Assembly: GCA_009617715.1 (NCBI GenBank) | Contig: VTFK01000008.1 | Location: forward strand, 1,488,001-1,552,000 | DNA length: 64,000 nucleotides | Direction: 5' to 3' | Source of the DNA: Plectrocnemia conspersa | Lineage: Eukaryota > Arthropoda > Insecta > Trichoptera > Polycentropodidae | In this document: positions 39,069 through 50,572 of the stretch, in pieces | Numbering within the stretch: the first letter of the stretch is position 1 | Layout: the number at the start of each line of letters is the position of its first letter | Notes under the pieces: generated by a model | Told to the model about the DNA's origin: nothing | Databases searched by the model: none | The model's input: the letters and a program-made list of their open reading frames with translations, nothing else | Translations under genes and position numbers: made by a program

Positions 39069-40682
39069 CACTAATTCTTAATTTTGAGTTTTTAATACAA
39101 TTTGATTAACTAAATTTGTTGTACACAGCTTGCTTATATATTATATTATATTATAGTTTGAGTGACATTAATGAAGAAGCGTAATTTACGTCAAAAGGAT
39201 ATGAATAGAACATCTAGCACGGAAACCTACGCTGCAAAACATATACGATAACAATATTATGCTAAAAATAATAGAAAGTAATAAATTATGTTTTGGGAAT
39301 AAGACACATAATTTGATATCATAGAGTGTGGAAAAAATATATAGTTTATATTACTAAATTATTGATTGAAACACATAAAAATGGCTTTATTTAAATAAAG
39401 GCGTAGCTATTTTATGGATATGTTTAAATTAAAGCCAGGATGTGGTATTGACAATGATAATACTACACTGCCACATAATATAGGATGCTTTACAATAGCA
39501 CCAGACAAATGGTTACCATCCACGCTTTAGTTTCACCGGATATTACCTCGCTCGGAATATCTTTCTATGGAGACAAGTTCTGAATATCTCTTCATCACTT
39601 TTACAATGTGTGTCTAGATGCATACATATAAGTACAATCACAAAACAAGGGTTAAATGGCGTTCATATATATTTGTTAGCGTGTAATTACGACAGGGCCG
39701 CAGCGGCGGTATATCTTCTTTGGTCGACGAACGAAGTTTTGTCTCAAGACACAGGGTCAAAAAGGAGGCAATACTTTTGTTATAAATAATTTAAAAAGGT
39801 CTACTAAGACATGTTCTAAACGTGCGTGACGAAAATACATAAAAGATTTATTTAAATATCCAATACATATAAACTATGCCTAGATATTCCGCACAAATGG
39901 AAGGTGTTAAATTTTGATGAAGAGTTTTCGAAGTTTCGTTTCAAGTATTCTTCGGTAGATATTTATATAAAATATATATAGTCGAAAACCTGAAACCTTA
40001 ACGGAATATCAGGTTGAAGCGTGGTGAAAGTTCAATGGCAATTGATCTTTATATAAGTTTTTAAGTATCATTGTGGTGTTTCAGTTTAAGAAGTATTAGA
40101 TTAAACTAAAATGTTGTTTTAATAAATATAGTATTTCATTTTTAATATTTTTAATAGTTGGATATACAAATATAAATTTAGTTTACATACAAAAATTAAA
40201 AGTTAACACTAGATACGATGACAATACACACAAAAATAACGACGCCTGTAGATATTTCTTATCTCTAGCAGCTTTTGACATGACCAAACAAATAATTTCT
40301 GCTTGAAAAATAAATTTGTGTCTGCAAAATTATACTTATGGCTGTACACTTAAAGAAAATTTGATACTCTTTATATTAAAAAGAAAATAGAACGAATTGA
40401 CTAACAATGAGATTAGCTATTTTGCCAAACATTTAAAACAACAGACGAACTCACTAAAAAAAAAAAATTATAACAGTGAATCTGATGCATATATGACAGT
40501 TTAGAAAACGTTTTTCTAAAATCATTATTTTTTGAAAATATAGTAACTGCAAAAATTTTTGAACAAGAGCTTTGATAAAACAAAAACAATTTCAACACTT
40601 TTATTCATCAAATATTCCTAAGACTTCTCGATCCTTAAAAGTACGTTGCTCTGTAAAGGACGATGTTGGGTCATATGTACCA
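39069..40682. other. AT-rich intron, no gene recognised
   Basis: A GC-richer stretch at about 39450-39770 includes CAGGGCCGCAGCGGCGG and translates to unrecognised peptides. No repeat partner was found in the window. Confidence 0.45.
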
Positions 40683-40829
40683 GGCGCGTACGGTGAGATA
40701 CACTCCCTTTCGCTCGCTCGCGTGTTAAGTGACGAGAGTGAGTGAGAAGAAGTGGGCGTGCGGAACGCATGAAACGCACGCACTTATTTAGCGATCGAGC
40801 GAAAGAGAATGTATCTCACCGTACGCGCC
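40683..40829. mobile_element. Hairpin MITE (147 bp), relatively GC-rich
   Basis: GGCGCGTACGGTGAGATACA (40683-40702) is exactly inverted at 40810-40829. The pairing continues imperfectly inward (CCTTTCGCTCG facing CGAGCGAAAG). The whole element could fold into one long hairpin. The left half shares a block of about 55 bp, including an identical 22-bp core (40718-40739), with the minus strand of 1167-1220, inside the relic transposon at 282-1540. No coding potential, and no certain target duplication. Confidence 0.75.
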
Positions 40830-41424
40830 CAATAGATACTAACACCAAGAAAGGAGACAAGAAGATTTTTCAGTCGATAATTGGACAAAACTATGAAATA
40901 TACAATGAACATTTGCCTTAAATACAATAAATTAAATTTTAATTTAAAACTAAATATATACATTTTTTCAACATTTTTTTTTCAATTTCATCAACAATTT
41001 TTTTTCTTAAAAAAAAAACACTATATATATGTATGTGATAATATTAAACAAATATTTATATATTCAATACTACAAAAAGTTACAACGTTTTCCTTTTTTT
41101 GATAAGAAAAAAAGTTGAAAAACATAATAATAAAATCCATAATTTATAGTTACTATGCCAATAATCCAATGACAAAGTCCTGCGTTAAAAAATCACTGAA
41201 ATCCAGTAAATCTACTAAGCTTAAGCCTAACGTAAGCTGACGGTACTATGAGAAAAATAAATACTAACTCATTTATATTGTATAGTTAATAACATAAGTT
41301 AAATACGAAAACAATTCAACTTATGTGTATAATTGAAATATTATCATAACTTATCGATTTTTTATATTATACATTTATTAAATCTATGTTTAAACCTTTG
41401 GTATTATAATTAAACATTCTTTGG

Positions 41425-42012
41425 GAATGGACAAAAGTTATCCTTATTCATAAAAAGGGTGACAAATTGTACAAAAGAACTAAAAAAAAAATACCAGTCG
41501 CATTGTTCTTAGCTCCTGCTAAATTGTTAGAAATAATTATCTGTTACTAATCTTTCACCAAAGCGGTGACCAAATCTCTTGCGAGACTTCAAGTAAAAGT
41601 CGTACGTACGGATTTTGAGAAGGCCTTCGACATAGTTAGTTATGGGTTATTATTGGAAAAAAATTGTCGGACTTCAGTTGCTTCGATGATTTAACTCGGT
41701 TATCTTAACTCAGTTTTTCAGAATAAGTATTGCGGGGTTTGCTCATAGGTCCAACCTGGGCCCTCTTTAATGACATAAGACGAGAAGCTGATCTGGGTTG
41801 TATCGTTTAATTTTATTATTATTTTTTTTCTTTTCTTTGTAGTGCATTTTTTGTGTTTTATTTTTAATCTTACTTATATAATTTGTGTCATAATTTTACT
41901 TCTATTGTAATTATAATATGTATTGCTTTTTTGTTTTTTTACCATATTGACGCACTGGGGTAACCCGTTAGGTCACGATGGTCTTAATTTAATTTAAATA
42001 AATAAATAATAA
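41425..42012 (+). mobile_element. LINE relic: reverse transcriptase pieces and 3' end
   Basis: Plus-strand pieces are EWTKVILIHKKGDK and IPVALFLAPAKLLEIII (RT motif YRPIALLS...KLLE), then VVRTDFEKAFDIVSYGLLLE (motif A), then a degraded SNLGPS-type GVPQGSNLGPL motif near 41745. Frames change between them. A T-rich 3' UTR and CGCACTGGGGTAACCCGTTA follow, ending in TAAATAAATAAATAAT at about 42000. Short terminal A-rich repeats are typical of Jockey/CR1-like LINEs. The YADD motif was not found. Confidence 0.75.
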
Positions 42013-43786
<1,774 letters not shown>

Positions 43787-43873
43787 TAAAATTGTTTTAA
43801 TTTTTACGCGGCAATATATTAAAAAAAAAATTTATTTACGTGATTTTCTCGCGTTGTTTTTTTGAGTAAGTCC

Positions 43874-43914
43874 CTCTATATTTCGCCGGAGATTTTCCCA
43901 GCATCTTCAGGAGT
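43874..43914 (-). ncRNA. Hammerhead ribozyme 2 (minimal type I)
   Basis: The minus strand has core CTGAAGA (43910-43904) and GAAA (43884-43881). Stem II pairs GCTGG with CCGGC (one G-U) around GAAAATCT. The palindrome at stem III is AUAU in place of ACGU, with predicted cleavage after ATA between 43877 and 43876. Stem I pairs CTC (43913-43911) with GAG (43876-43874). All three stems differ in sequence from ribozyme 1 yet still pair. Confidence 0.7.
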
Positions 43915-44036
43915 TTTCACATTTTTTTATTATACACTTTTTTTTACTTCTCGCAATGAAGTAAAAAAAATCACGGTTAATATTTCTAGGAGTCGGATTA
44001 CTCCGCGTACTTTTTTGATTCCGTGTGGAATCATGG

Positions 44037-44078
44037 TCCCTACGTTTCGGCCAGATTCGCCCGGCCATCCTCAGGGGA
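44037..44078 (-). ncRNA. Hammerhead ribozyme 1 (minimal type I)
   Basis: The minus strand has the conserved core CTGAGGA (44074-44068) and GAAA (44048-44045). Stem II pairs GGCC with GGCC, extendable to 6 bp around a GCGAAT loop. GAAA is followed by CGTA, so A-CGU forms the self-complementary ACGU of a two-base-pair stem III. Predicted cleavage follows GTA, between 44041 and 44040. Stem I pairs TCCC (44078-44075) with GGGA (44040-44037). Such short stem III hammerheads usually act as dimers. Confidence 0.75.
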
Positions 44079-44131
44079 AAATTGAGAATATGAACATCTG
44101 AACAACCACATGCTGGGCTTTGCCCACACCG

Positions 44132-44133
<2 letters not shown>

Positions 44134-44221
<88 letters not shown>
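44134..44221. repeat. (TA)n microsatellite, right of the ribozyme insert
   Basis: About 43 uninterrupted TA repeats directly abutting the insert at 43781-44133. Confidence 0.95.
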
Positions 44222-44223
<2 letters not shown>

Positions 44224-44284
44224 ATTTAACTGAATTTATTTTAACAAAAGTTTATAAAAGAAAAGGGTGAAAAATGATCATACA

Positions 44285-44520
44285 AAACACCGCGAATCTT
44301 CGGCTTCCATTATCGCCAGAGCTCACTGCTCCTGACTTTTATTTATGAGAATATTATAAAAAGGAGGTGTTCAAGTCTAAGCTACGGAAGTGTATCTTAA
44401 AAAAGCTTGTTTTGTAAGCAAAACTCAGGACAACATCAACAAAGGCAATGAATTACGTTTAGATCAGATTCAAGGATTGCGTTAAAAATGATACATAACA
44501 TCTACACTATTTCAGTATTG
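44285..44520 (+). pseudogene. Transposase C-terminal relic (Tc1/mariner-type DDE, probable)
   Basis: The plus strand reads LPLSPELTAPDFYL, a stop, EYYKKEVFKSKLRK, then degraded sequence with RFKDCVKNDT. This fits the third catalytic motif and tail of DDE_3 transposases of the R.PDLTPPDFFLWGYLKDKVY type, whose C-terminus has a ..F..R...C....G.H pattern. Stops interrupt it. No terminal repeat was identified, so its extent is approximate. Confidence 0.52.
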
Positions 44521-47008
44521 TTTAAAATATTAAACATTGAGATCTCTTACATATTTTGTTAATCGCCTATCATGTATTATATTTTTAATTAAATATGTTT
44601 TTTTATTCTTGATTAAAGCTTCATATTAAATATGTTTTGTATATACACGAAGCTTTTCGAATTTTATTAAAAGTCTATTTATAAACACCGATTAAGCAGG
44701 TAATGTGTATGATACAGTTTATATATGTTTTTTTTAGTTTTAATCATATATTTGGAAATATATAGTACATTGTGATGTACATCCTGATAATAATCAATTA
44801 CCTAATTCACGCAATAAAAAATATATACAGCGAATATATATTCCAAATCGATTCAGTTATTTTAAAAACAAATGTTCAGCCTCGTTTCACATTTATTCGA
44901 TTTGGATGCTAATTTGTTCAATGTGTAAATAACATGAAATGCTTGTTTCATTCTGAAATTAAATTGTACAGTTTGACTAATGAAAGAGATATCATATACA
45001 TAATTAATTTAATGTATTTAATATAAATATTTTTATAATAAATATTATAAAAATATATGTTAACATTTATACAATAATAAAAGAAACGCTGAAATTTATT
45101 ATTTTAAAAATAGTGACTTTATACATAAATATAATGTGGACTCTACGATTCAATTATAAAATGTGCAATGGAAGGACGTGATTTACTATTTAATAACTCT
45201 CTCTTCCTGTTAAAAGTTTGCTCATTGTTAATTGTGTACTTATAGCATATACTACATAGTATGTAGGTACATACATATACTATGCCACCTATTTTATTAA
45301 ATTTAATAAATATTAAGTTGCTGATTTAAAGCCATTAAAATAAATTATTCACTATAATGTACAATTATTGTGAATAATAATACAATAATAATGTTGACAC
45401 AATAACAACATTTACGTCGTTTTGTGATACAATAATAATTTTTCATCACCTCTCATCAAACGGTTTATAAACAAGTGTAAATGTATTTATTTCTAATAGG
45501 CTTTGGAATTAATAATTAATTCGGTAGCGGGATTCATTAAAATGATGAAATAAAATTTCTTCACAGATTATAACTTGCAAAAAGTACGCTACTTGCAATG
45601 TCAATTGCGAGATATTTAAAAATAATTTATACACTGAGTTTAAGTTTGGGATCAAAGTAAAACTTTTGAGAAGATTTCCCATAACACTTTTGTATAACTA
45701 TGTATTGTACAACATGCACGTTTTTATTCTGATCAAAAATAGGATAACAAAAGACCGTTTTTAAATTATTTTTTAAAGAAAAAGTTTACCTTAAATTTAT
45801 TAATCTAAATAAAAAGAGACTTTTTTGCAATAAGCGCTTAAATCATTATTAAAGTTATATATTACGGCAAATATTTTTTTTATATTTAAATGGATTTTTT
45901 TTGTTTAGTTTGAAATAAATACCATATCTACCTTACAAAATTTTACGTTAGAAAAAGCAGTAGAGTTTATTATTATTTTAAAAAGCGATATTTATCATTA
46001 AGAATTTTTTGGGCATTTTTTCAAAATAATTATAAATATAATCCTTTAGTTCTATGGGATTATTATTCTTTAATTCTGGAAGAAGGTATATCATTTTTTT
46101 ATAAAACGTTATTTTCACATAAATACTATCACTTACAATACATTTCACTGGTTTATAACCATATGATATTAATTACAATATAATAAAAATATAAAATAAA
46201 ACATTGGTGGTTTCAATTTAAGAAGAACAAAAAAAAATACATTTAACAATTTGAGTGAAAGAAAAGTCCGGAACCTTTGAAATTTGTTCTTCAGCTTTTA
46301 AAGCAATATGTGCTTATATTTAAATTTAAGGTTTTTTTCTATAATGATATGAAAATATAATAATCCGAGGAAGCATATATTAATTTGGGACTAATTGTTT
46401 GTATATTAAAATTATATTTTTTGTAGTAAAGCGCTCTTTTTTGGTAAATATCGATCTAACGGTCGCAATTGCAGCAAATCCTTCGGAGCGAATTTCTAAA
46501 ATGTATTGAATTTAAGCTTGGAATGTGTTAGCCCATGTATTTAACAATAGATTTGCCTTCTACATTACTGCGGTGGCATTGTTTGTCTACGTTTCCTAAA
46601 TATATTTGATTAATTATTTTTCATATTTTAAAATATTTTTTTAATTTTGAAAAAAATCTGTAATTTATTCGAGTAAGCATTCGAATTAAAATTACTCGTC
46701 AGCGTACATAGCGTAATTTTTTGGATATCGATAAACTTTTCTGAGGTACTCCATGTGGAATTTTACACATAATGAAAGTATATCATTGCAACCTACATAT
46801 GTATTAAAGCATTCAGTTTCTAGGTAAGCGTACCAGACTGAAACATGTCACGATGGGCTGATCCTATTCAAGTACAATTATCCATTCCCATTTTTATTTA
46901 TATATCATGTGAATAAATATATTTATAAACATACTCGTATTACCCGAGAGAAATTGTACACAGTGTTATTCAATAAATAAAATAAAATCATATGAACAAT
47001 AAATTTAC
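44521..47008. other. AT-rich intron up to exon 1, no gene recognised
   Basis: Nothing identifiable on either strand apart from the splice donor at 47008. Confidence 0.6.
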
Positions 47009-47620
47009 CTTTCGCATATTTCATGCCACGTCGATGGAGCACTAAGCGTCATGACAATCGGCGTTGGCAGGGCAGTGGCTAAAGCTCCTATCCAAACTGA
47101 AGCTATGGCAGCTTTAGCAGCAGGTTTCGATAGCCTCGGTCTTAAAGGGCTGGTGATTGCCCTGTAGCGATCTGCGGCCAAAGCCACGAGCGTGTAAGCA
47201 CTAACCAGCACCGAGACCACTTGGGAGTAGTTGACTAATTTGCACAAAACATTTCCGAACGGCCAGTGGTTCAACAGCAGCTGGGACACAAAAGTAAACG
47301 GCACACAAAACACTGTCATTAGTATATCGCCGAGGGCCAGATTCGCTATGAAGTAGTTAGTCACAGTTCTCATCCTCGGAAAAGCTCTCACTATGAAACA
47401 CACCGCTCCGTTGCCCAATAGGGCGACGAAAAAATATCGCCGAATACATCACGGTGACCAACGTTTGAAAGTATGGAGAACTGAGCGCCCCGGGCCCGGC
47501 AAACTGAAGGGTGCAATCGGAATAGGATATATTGTAAATGTTATAGTCGAAGGGAGTCGAAGATGGCAAACAATCGATGCACTCGAAAGAAAAATACGAA
47601 TCGTTTTGTTTAATCTCCAT
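47009..47620 (-). CDS. RYa-R: RYamide receptor (NPY-receptor-like GPCR), exon 1: N-terminus to TM4; one-base frame break
   Basis: First coding exon of a class A peptide GPCR of the plasma membrane. The family binds RYamide neuropeptides and signals through G proteins. The ATG at 47620-47618 has an in-frame TAA two codons upstream. Seen in the translation: a roughly 50-residue extracellular N-terminus with an N-glycosylation sequon (N30-I-S); TM1 around LLGNGAV; TM2 with MRTVTNYFIANLALGD; the ECL1 motif HWPFGNVLCK with the conserved Cys126; TM3 ending in DRYRAI (150-155); TM4 with ATALPTPIV; and Cys202 of ECL2. The exon ends ...GAAAG|GTAAAT at 47009 (phase 2). The TM2 and TM3 motifs match my memory of the Drosophila RYamide receptor. 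Oddity: a run of six A on the plus strand (47429-47434) is one base too long, so residues 1-64 and 65-204 lie in different frames. With five A the frame is continuous through TM1. Other NPY-like receptors are the main alternative. Confidence 0.87.
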
Positions 47621-48810
47621 TTTTTACTGAATGTTATTTTACGCAAATCACTATCGTTAAAACAGCGCACTAATTTGTTTATACATGCGGTTATTATCAT
47701 ACACCAAAATGAATATCCACATTATTACACATCAGACACGATTTTCTTTATTCACTGTACCTAAATTATTTTGTAATAAATGATTAGACATATTTTATAA
47801 TACGTATATATATATATATAAGAAAGGTGAATATTATTAAAGGTTTGAATATAGTAATGAAATTTTTTCTTTCAATACTATTTAATGGTATTTTGACACA
47901 AAAGTACGGAATTTGCAGCTATTTTTGATTACTGATTATTAAATTTTTATATTATTAATTGAAGAGTATTTGAGTATCCGCTTTGGAATACATTTCACAT
48001 AAATTAAAGATCTCTGAATTCACTTCAAATATTCTTTAATAAAAAACCCGCATGCTATTCATTAGAAATTGAAAAAAATCTTTATTAATAGAGAAAAATT
48101 GCCAACAATGGAAATTATTTTTATAAATAATTATTTATAATATTATAAAAATCTTTATACTATAAGGTATAATTTTTGTTAACACAAAAGTTATTAAACG
48201 AACTAAAATATATTATTTTGATTTAGTTTAATAAAAATGCTTAAAGTCCAAACATATGTAACTTTACGAATTTATTTCTGATCTAAGCTCAATATTTAAA
48301 ATTTGGTTGTAATATTTGTGGGCATATTCGTTTATCGTACAACGGAAAAAAAAGAATAGACAACAAATACTAATTTAAAAATATACTAAGAAAATAAATA
48401 GCAATTGAGATTCTTAGAATTTACCAGTACGATATAGTATCAGTTGTGTTTGTCGATAATAGACCTGAATTTGAATCACTATTTTCATTTTTATCATGCT
48501 TAAGAGATGACATTTACTTTTGATCGATTACGACAAAAATGGTTTTTCTAGCTTTTCCTAATCTCATTGATGAATATCGTGATAATTAATTAAAATTAAA
48601 ATATATCGTACATATAATCTATAACAAATTATCTATTAATAAGGTAATTGCAATTCATAGAAAATATAACTCTTGAGTCTTGACTTAAAATTTAGAATGA
48701 TTTTGGTAACACGTAACGATTATGCTAGTCATTTTGACCGACAAGTTTATCGGTTTAAATTAAAATTAATTTGCAATGAAATTTAAATTATTATTATGAT
48801 TTAATTATAA
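47621..48810. other. Sequence upstream of the receptor start codon
   Basis: This should hold the 5' UTR or an upstream intron, and possibly the promoter. TTCAG just before the in-frame TAA upstream of the ATG (AACATTCAGTAAAAAATGG) could be a 5' UTR splice acceptor. No convincing promoter elements could be picked out in such AT-rich DNA. Confidence 0.4.
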
Positions 48811-48847
48811 AAACTATCAAAATTTATTTTATAAATTTTGATAGTTT
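48811..48847. repeat. Perfect 16-bp-arm hairpin
   Basis: AAACTATCAAAATTTA (48811-48826) and its exact reverse complement (48832-48847) surround TTTTA. It lies just left of the 1.55 kb inverted-repeat element. Confidence 0.9.
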
Positions 48848-48880
48848 GCAATTACTTTTTAAAGTTTTTATGATTCAAAT

Positions 48881-50430
48881 GTCAGTTAACGTATTAAATT
48901 TCTTGGTTTGTCGTTTTTTCCGGCAAATACATACGATTTTTTTTAATATTTCCGTAAAATTCGAAGAAATTTTAAACGGAGCGAAAAAATATGGACGTTT
49001 AAATTAGGACGTTTCATCGTCGCCGTTTTTTTCCGTCAGTTCAACGCCGGTCAATTAATTATTTTTATCACCGCCTTAATTTTTTTAACATCGCTTTTTT
49101 AATATCTAATTCTGTAACTATTTTCGTTTTTTCTTATTATTGCTTGAGCAAATTTTATTTCTAGAATTACTTGGAAAAATCTATGCTTTAAATTTTCTTA
49201 ATGATAATGAACTTTAATATTTAAATAAACAATATCATATTTTTTTACTTTTATTTATTATTATTATAATTATAAATTAATCTAGATCCACATATTGCGA
49301 TTTAAAATGATATTAAATAAAATTAACCAAATTTAAATGGACGCGTTAATCAAAAATAAATACTAATTTTTTTTTTTTTTTAAATGCAAATTTTACCTTG
49401 ATATGTTTTAATGTTCTGATTTTTTTAATTTTAATTTATTTAAAATGATATTGTATGTTTATTGACAAAAACAGTTTTTTCTTCAAAAGCATTTTTCTCT
49501 GATTTTTGCGTAAAGAGATAAAAAAAAATCAACTGGGCGACTTTAGTCGATTTACACACTCAAAGGGTTTAAGTGAAAAAATATTTTTTTAAAGTTACCA
49601 TAAAATTTTTATTATTTTTTTTATAATCTTAATAGCTAATAATATTTCCTATCAATATGTTTTACCTGAATGCGCATTCGAGATTATATTTTAATATTTA
49701 AAAATATCCATTATTAATAAAATATACAATCATAATCCTATTAATGAATAAATAATTTTCTTAAAATATAAATATATTTTCGTCAAAAATATTTAAGGAA
49801 GAAACTACCATTATTGAACTATAAAATTTGTCCAAATGATGAAAAATATAATCGAGAAAAGCTTGCATAATTATTGATTAAAAAAACGATAGGTCGGTAA
49901 AATTTGGCTTCATTAAAAAAACCGGGAATCCCAAAACTTATTATGTTCCTTTTTTTTTTTTTTTACGTATTATGTAGCTTTTCCGTATAACAACTATACA
50001 CAAATGTGTTTATAATTCATCGTTATCATAATTAATCACAAATTTAGCAAATCTGTTTATTTTATTCGAATATCTGTTCTATTATCAAGAACAAAAAAAA
50101 ACTATGGTTTTACAATATTGTTTACAAATATCTTGCATTTTATGAAGAAGATTTAAAGCTTAAAATAATTTAATAATTGAAATTTACTCAATAAACTAAA
50201 AGTTTACAAAACCAAATATTTTAAAAAAATTAGGTAAAAAAAATTAAGCCATAAATAATAAAACAGCTGGCGAAGAAGCGACGACGATAAAACTTTCTAG
50301 TCCTTTATTTTATCGCTTTATTTTAAATATAATTGAAATTTAATCAATAGTTACGAAAATATAACAAAAAAAATTCGAACATATTTGACGGTTAAAATAA
50401 AAAATTACAAAATGAAATACGTTAACCGAC
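48881..50430. mobile_element. Non-autonomous element with ~100-bp inverted ends (1.55 kb)
   Basis: The left end reads GTCAGTTAACGTATT (48881-48895). The right end reversed reads GTCGGTTAACGTATT (50430-50416). The similarity continues for about 100 bp through T-rich sequence with shared blocks such as CCG.CAAATA and TTTTTTTT..ATATTT.CGTAA. The interior is AT-rich with no recognised protein, but has scattered GTCG/CCG motifs (for example CGTCGCCGTTTTTTTCCGTC near 49020). No target duplication was identified. Confidence 0.6.
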
Positions 50431-50466
50431 GTTTTATGGTTTTTTATAATAAATTGTATCATAGAA

Positions 50467-50572
50467 TCGGTGAATTTTCCGTTCTACGAATTGGGGGTCG
50501 GTGAATGTTCCATTCGACAAATATACCGGTCGGTGAATTGTAGTCGATAAAATTTCTGTCGGTGAGCTTTCC
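50467..50572 (+). repeat. Tandem array with ~31-nt period (TCGGTGAATTTTCC units)
   Basis: Four units start at 50467, 50498, 50530 and 50559: TCGGTGAATTTTCC, TCGGTGAATGTTCC, TCGGTGAATTG and TCGGTGAGCTTTCC. Between them are CG-containing spacers related to each other (TTCTACGAAT, ATTCGACAAAT, TAGTCGATAAAAT). It lies 37 bp outside the inverted end of the element at 48881-50430, whose tip GTCGGTTAA resembles the unit. Confidence 0.75.

Noticed and set aside
43907..44224. 105-codon minus-strand open frame with an (IY)n run
   Set aside because: It translates the (TA)n tract and the hammerhead insert; the RNA structure explains the sequence better than a protein.
47393..47764. 123-codon plus-strand frame opposite receptor exon 1
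   Set aside because: Antisense shadow of the GPCR exon; no homology and it runs into AT-rich noise.
48425..48500. Another SINE head (TAGTATCAGTTGTG ... GAATTTGAATCAC)
   Set aside because: The B-box match is weak and no A box or shared body was found.
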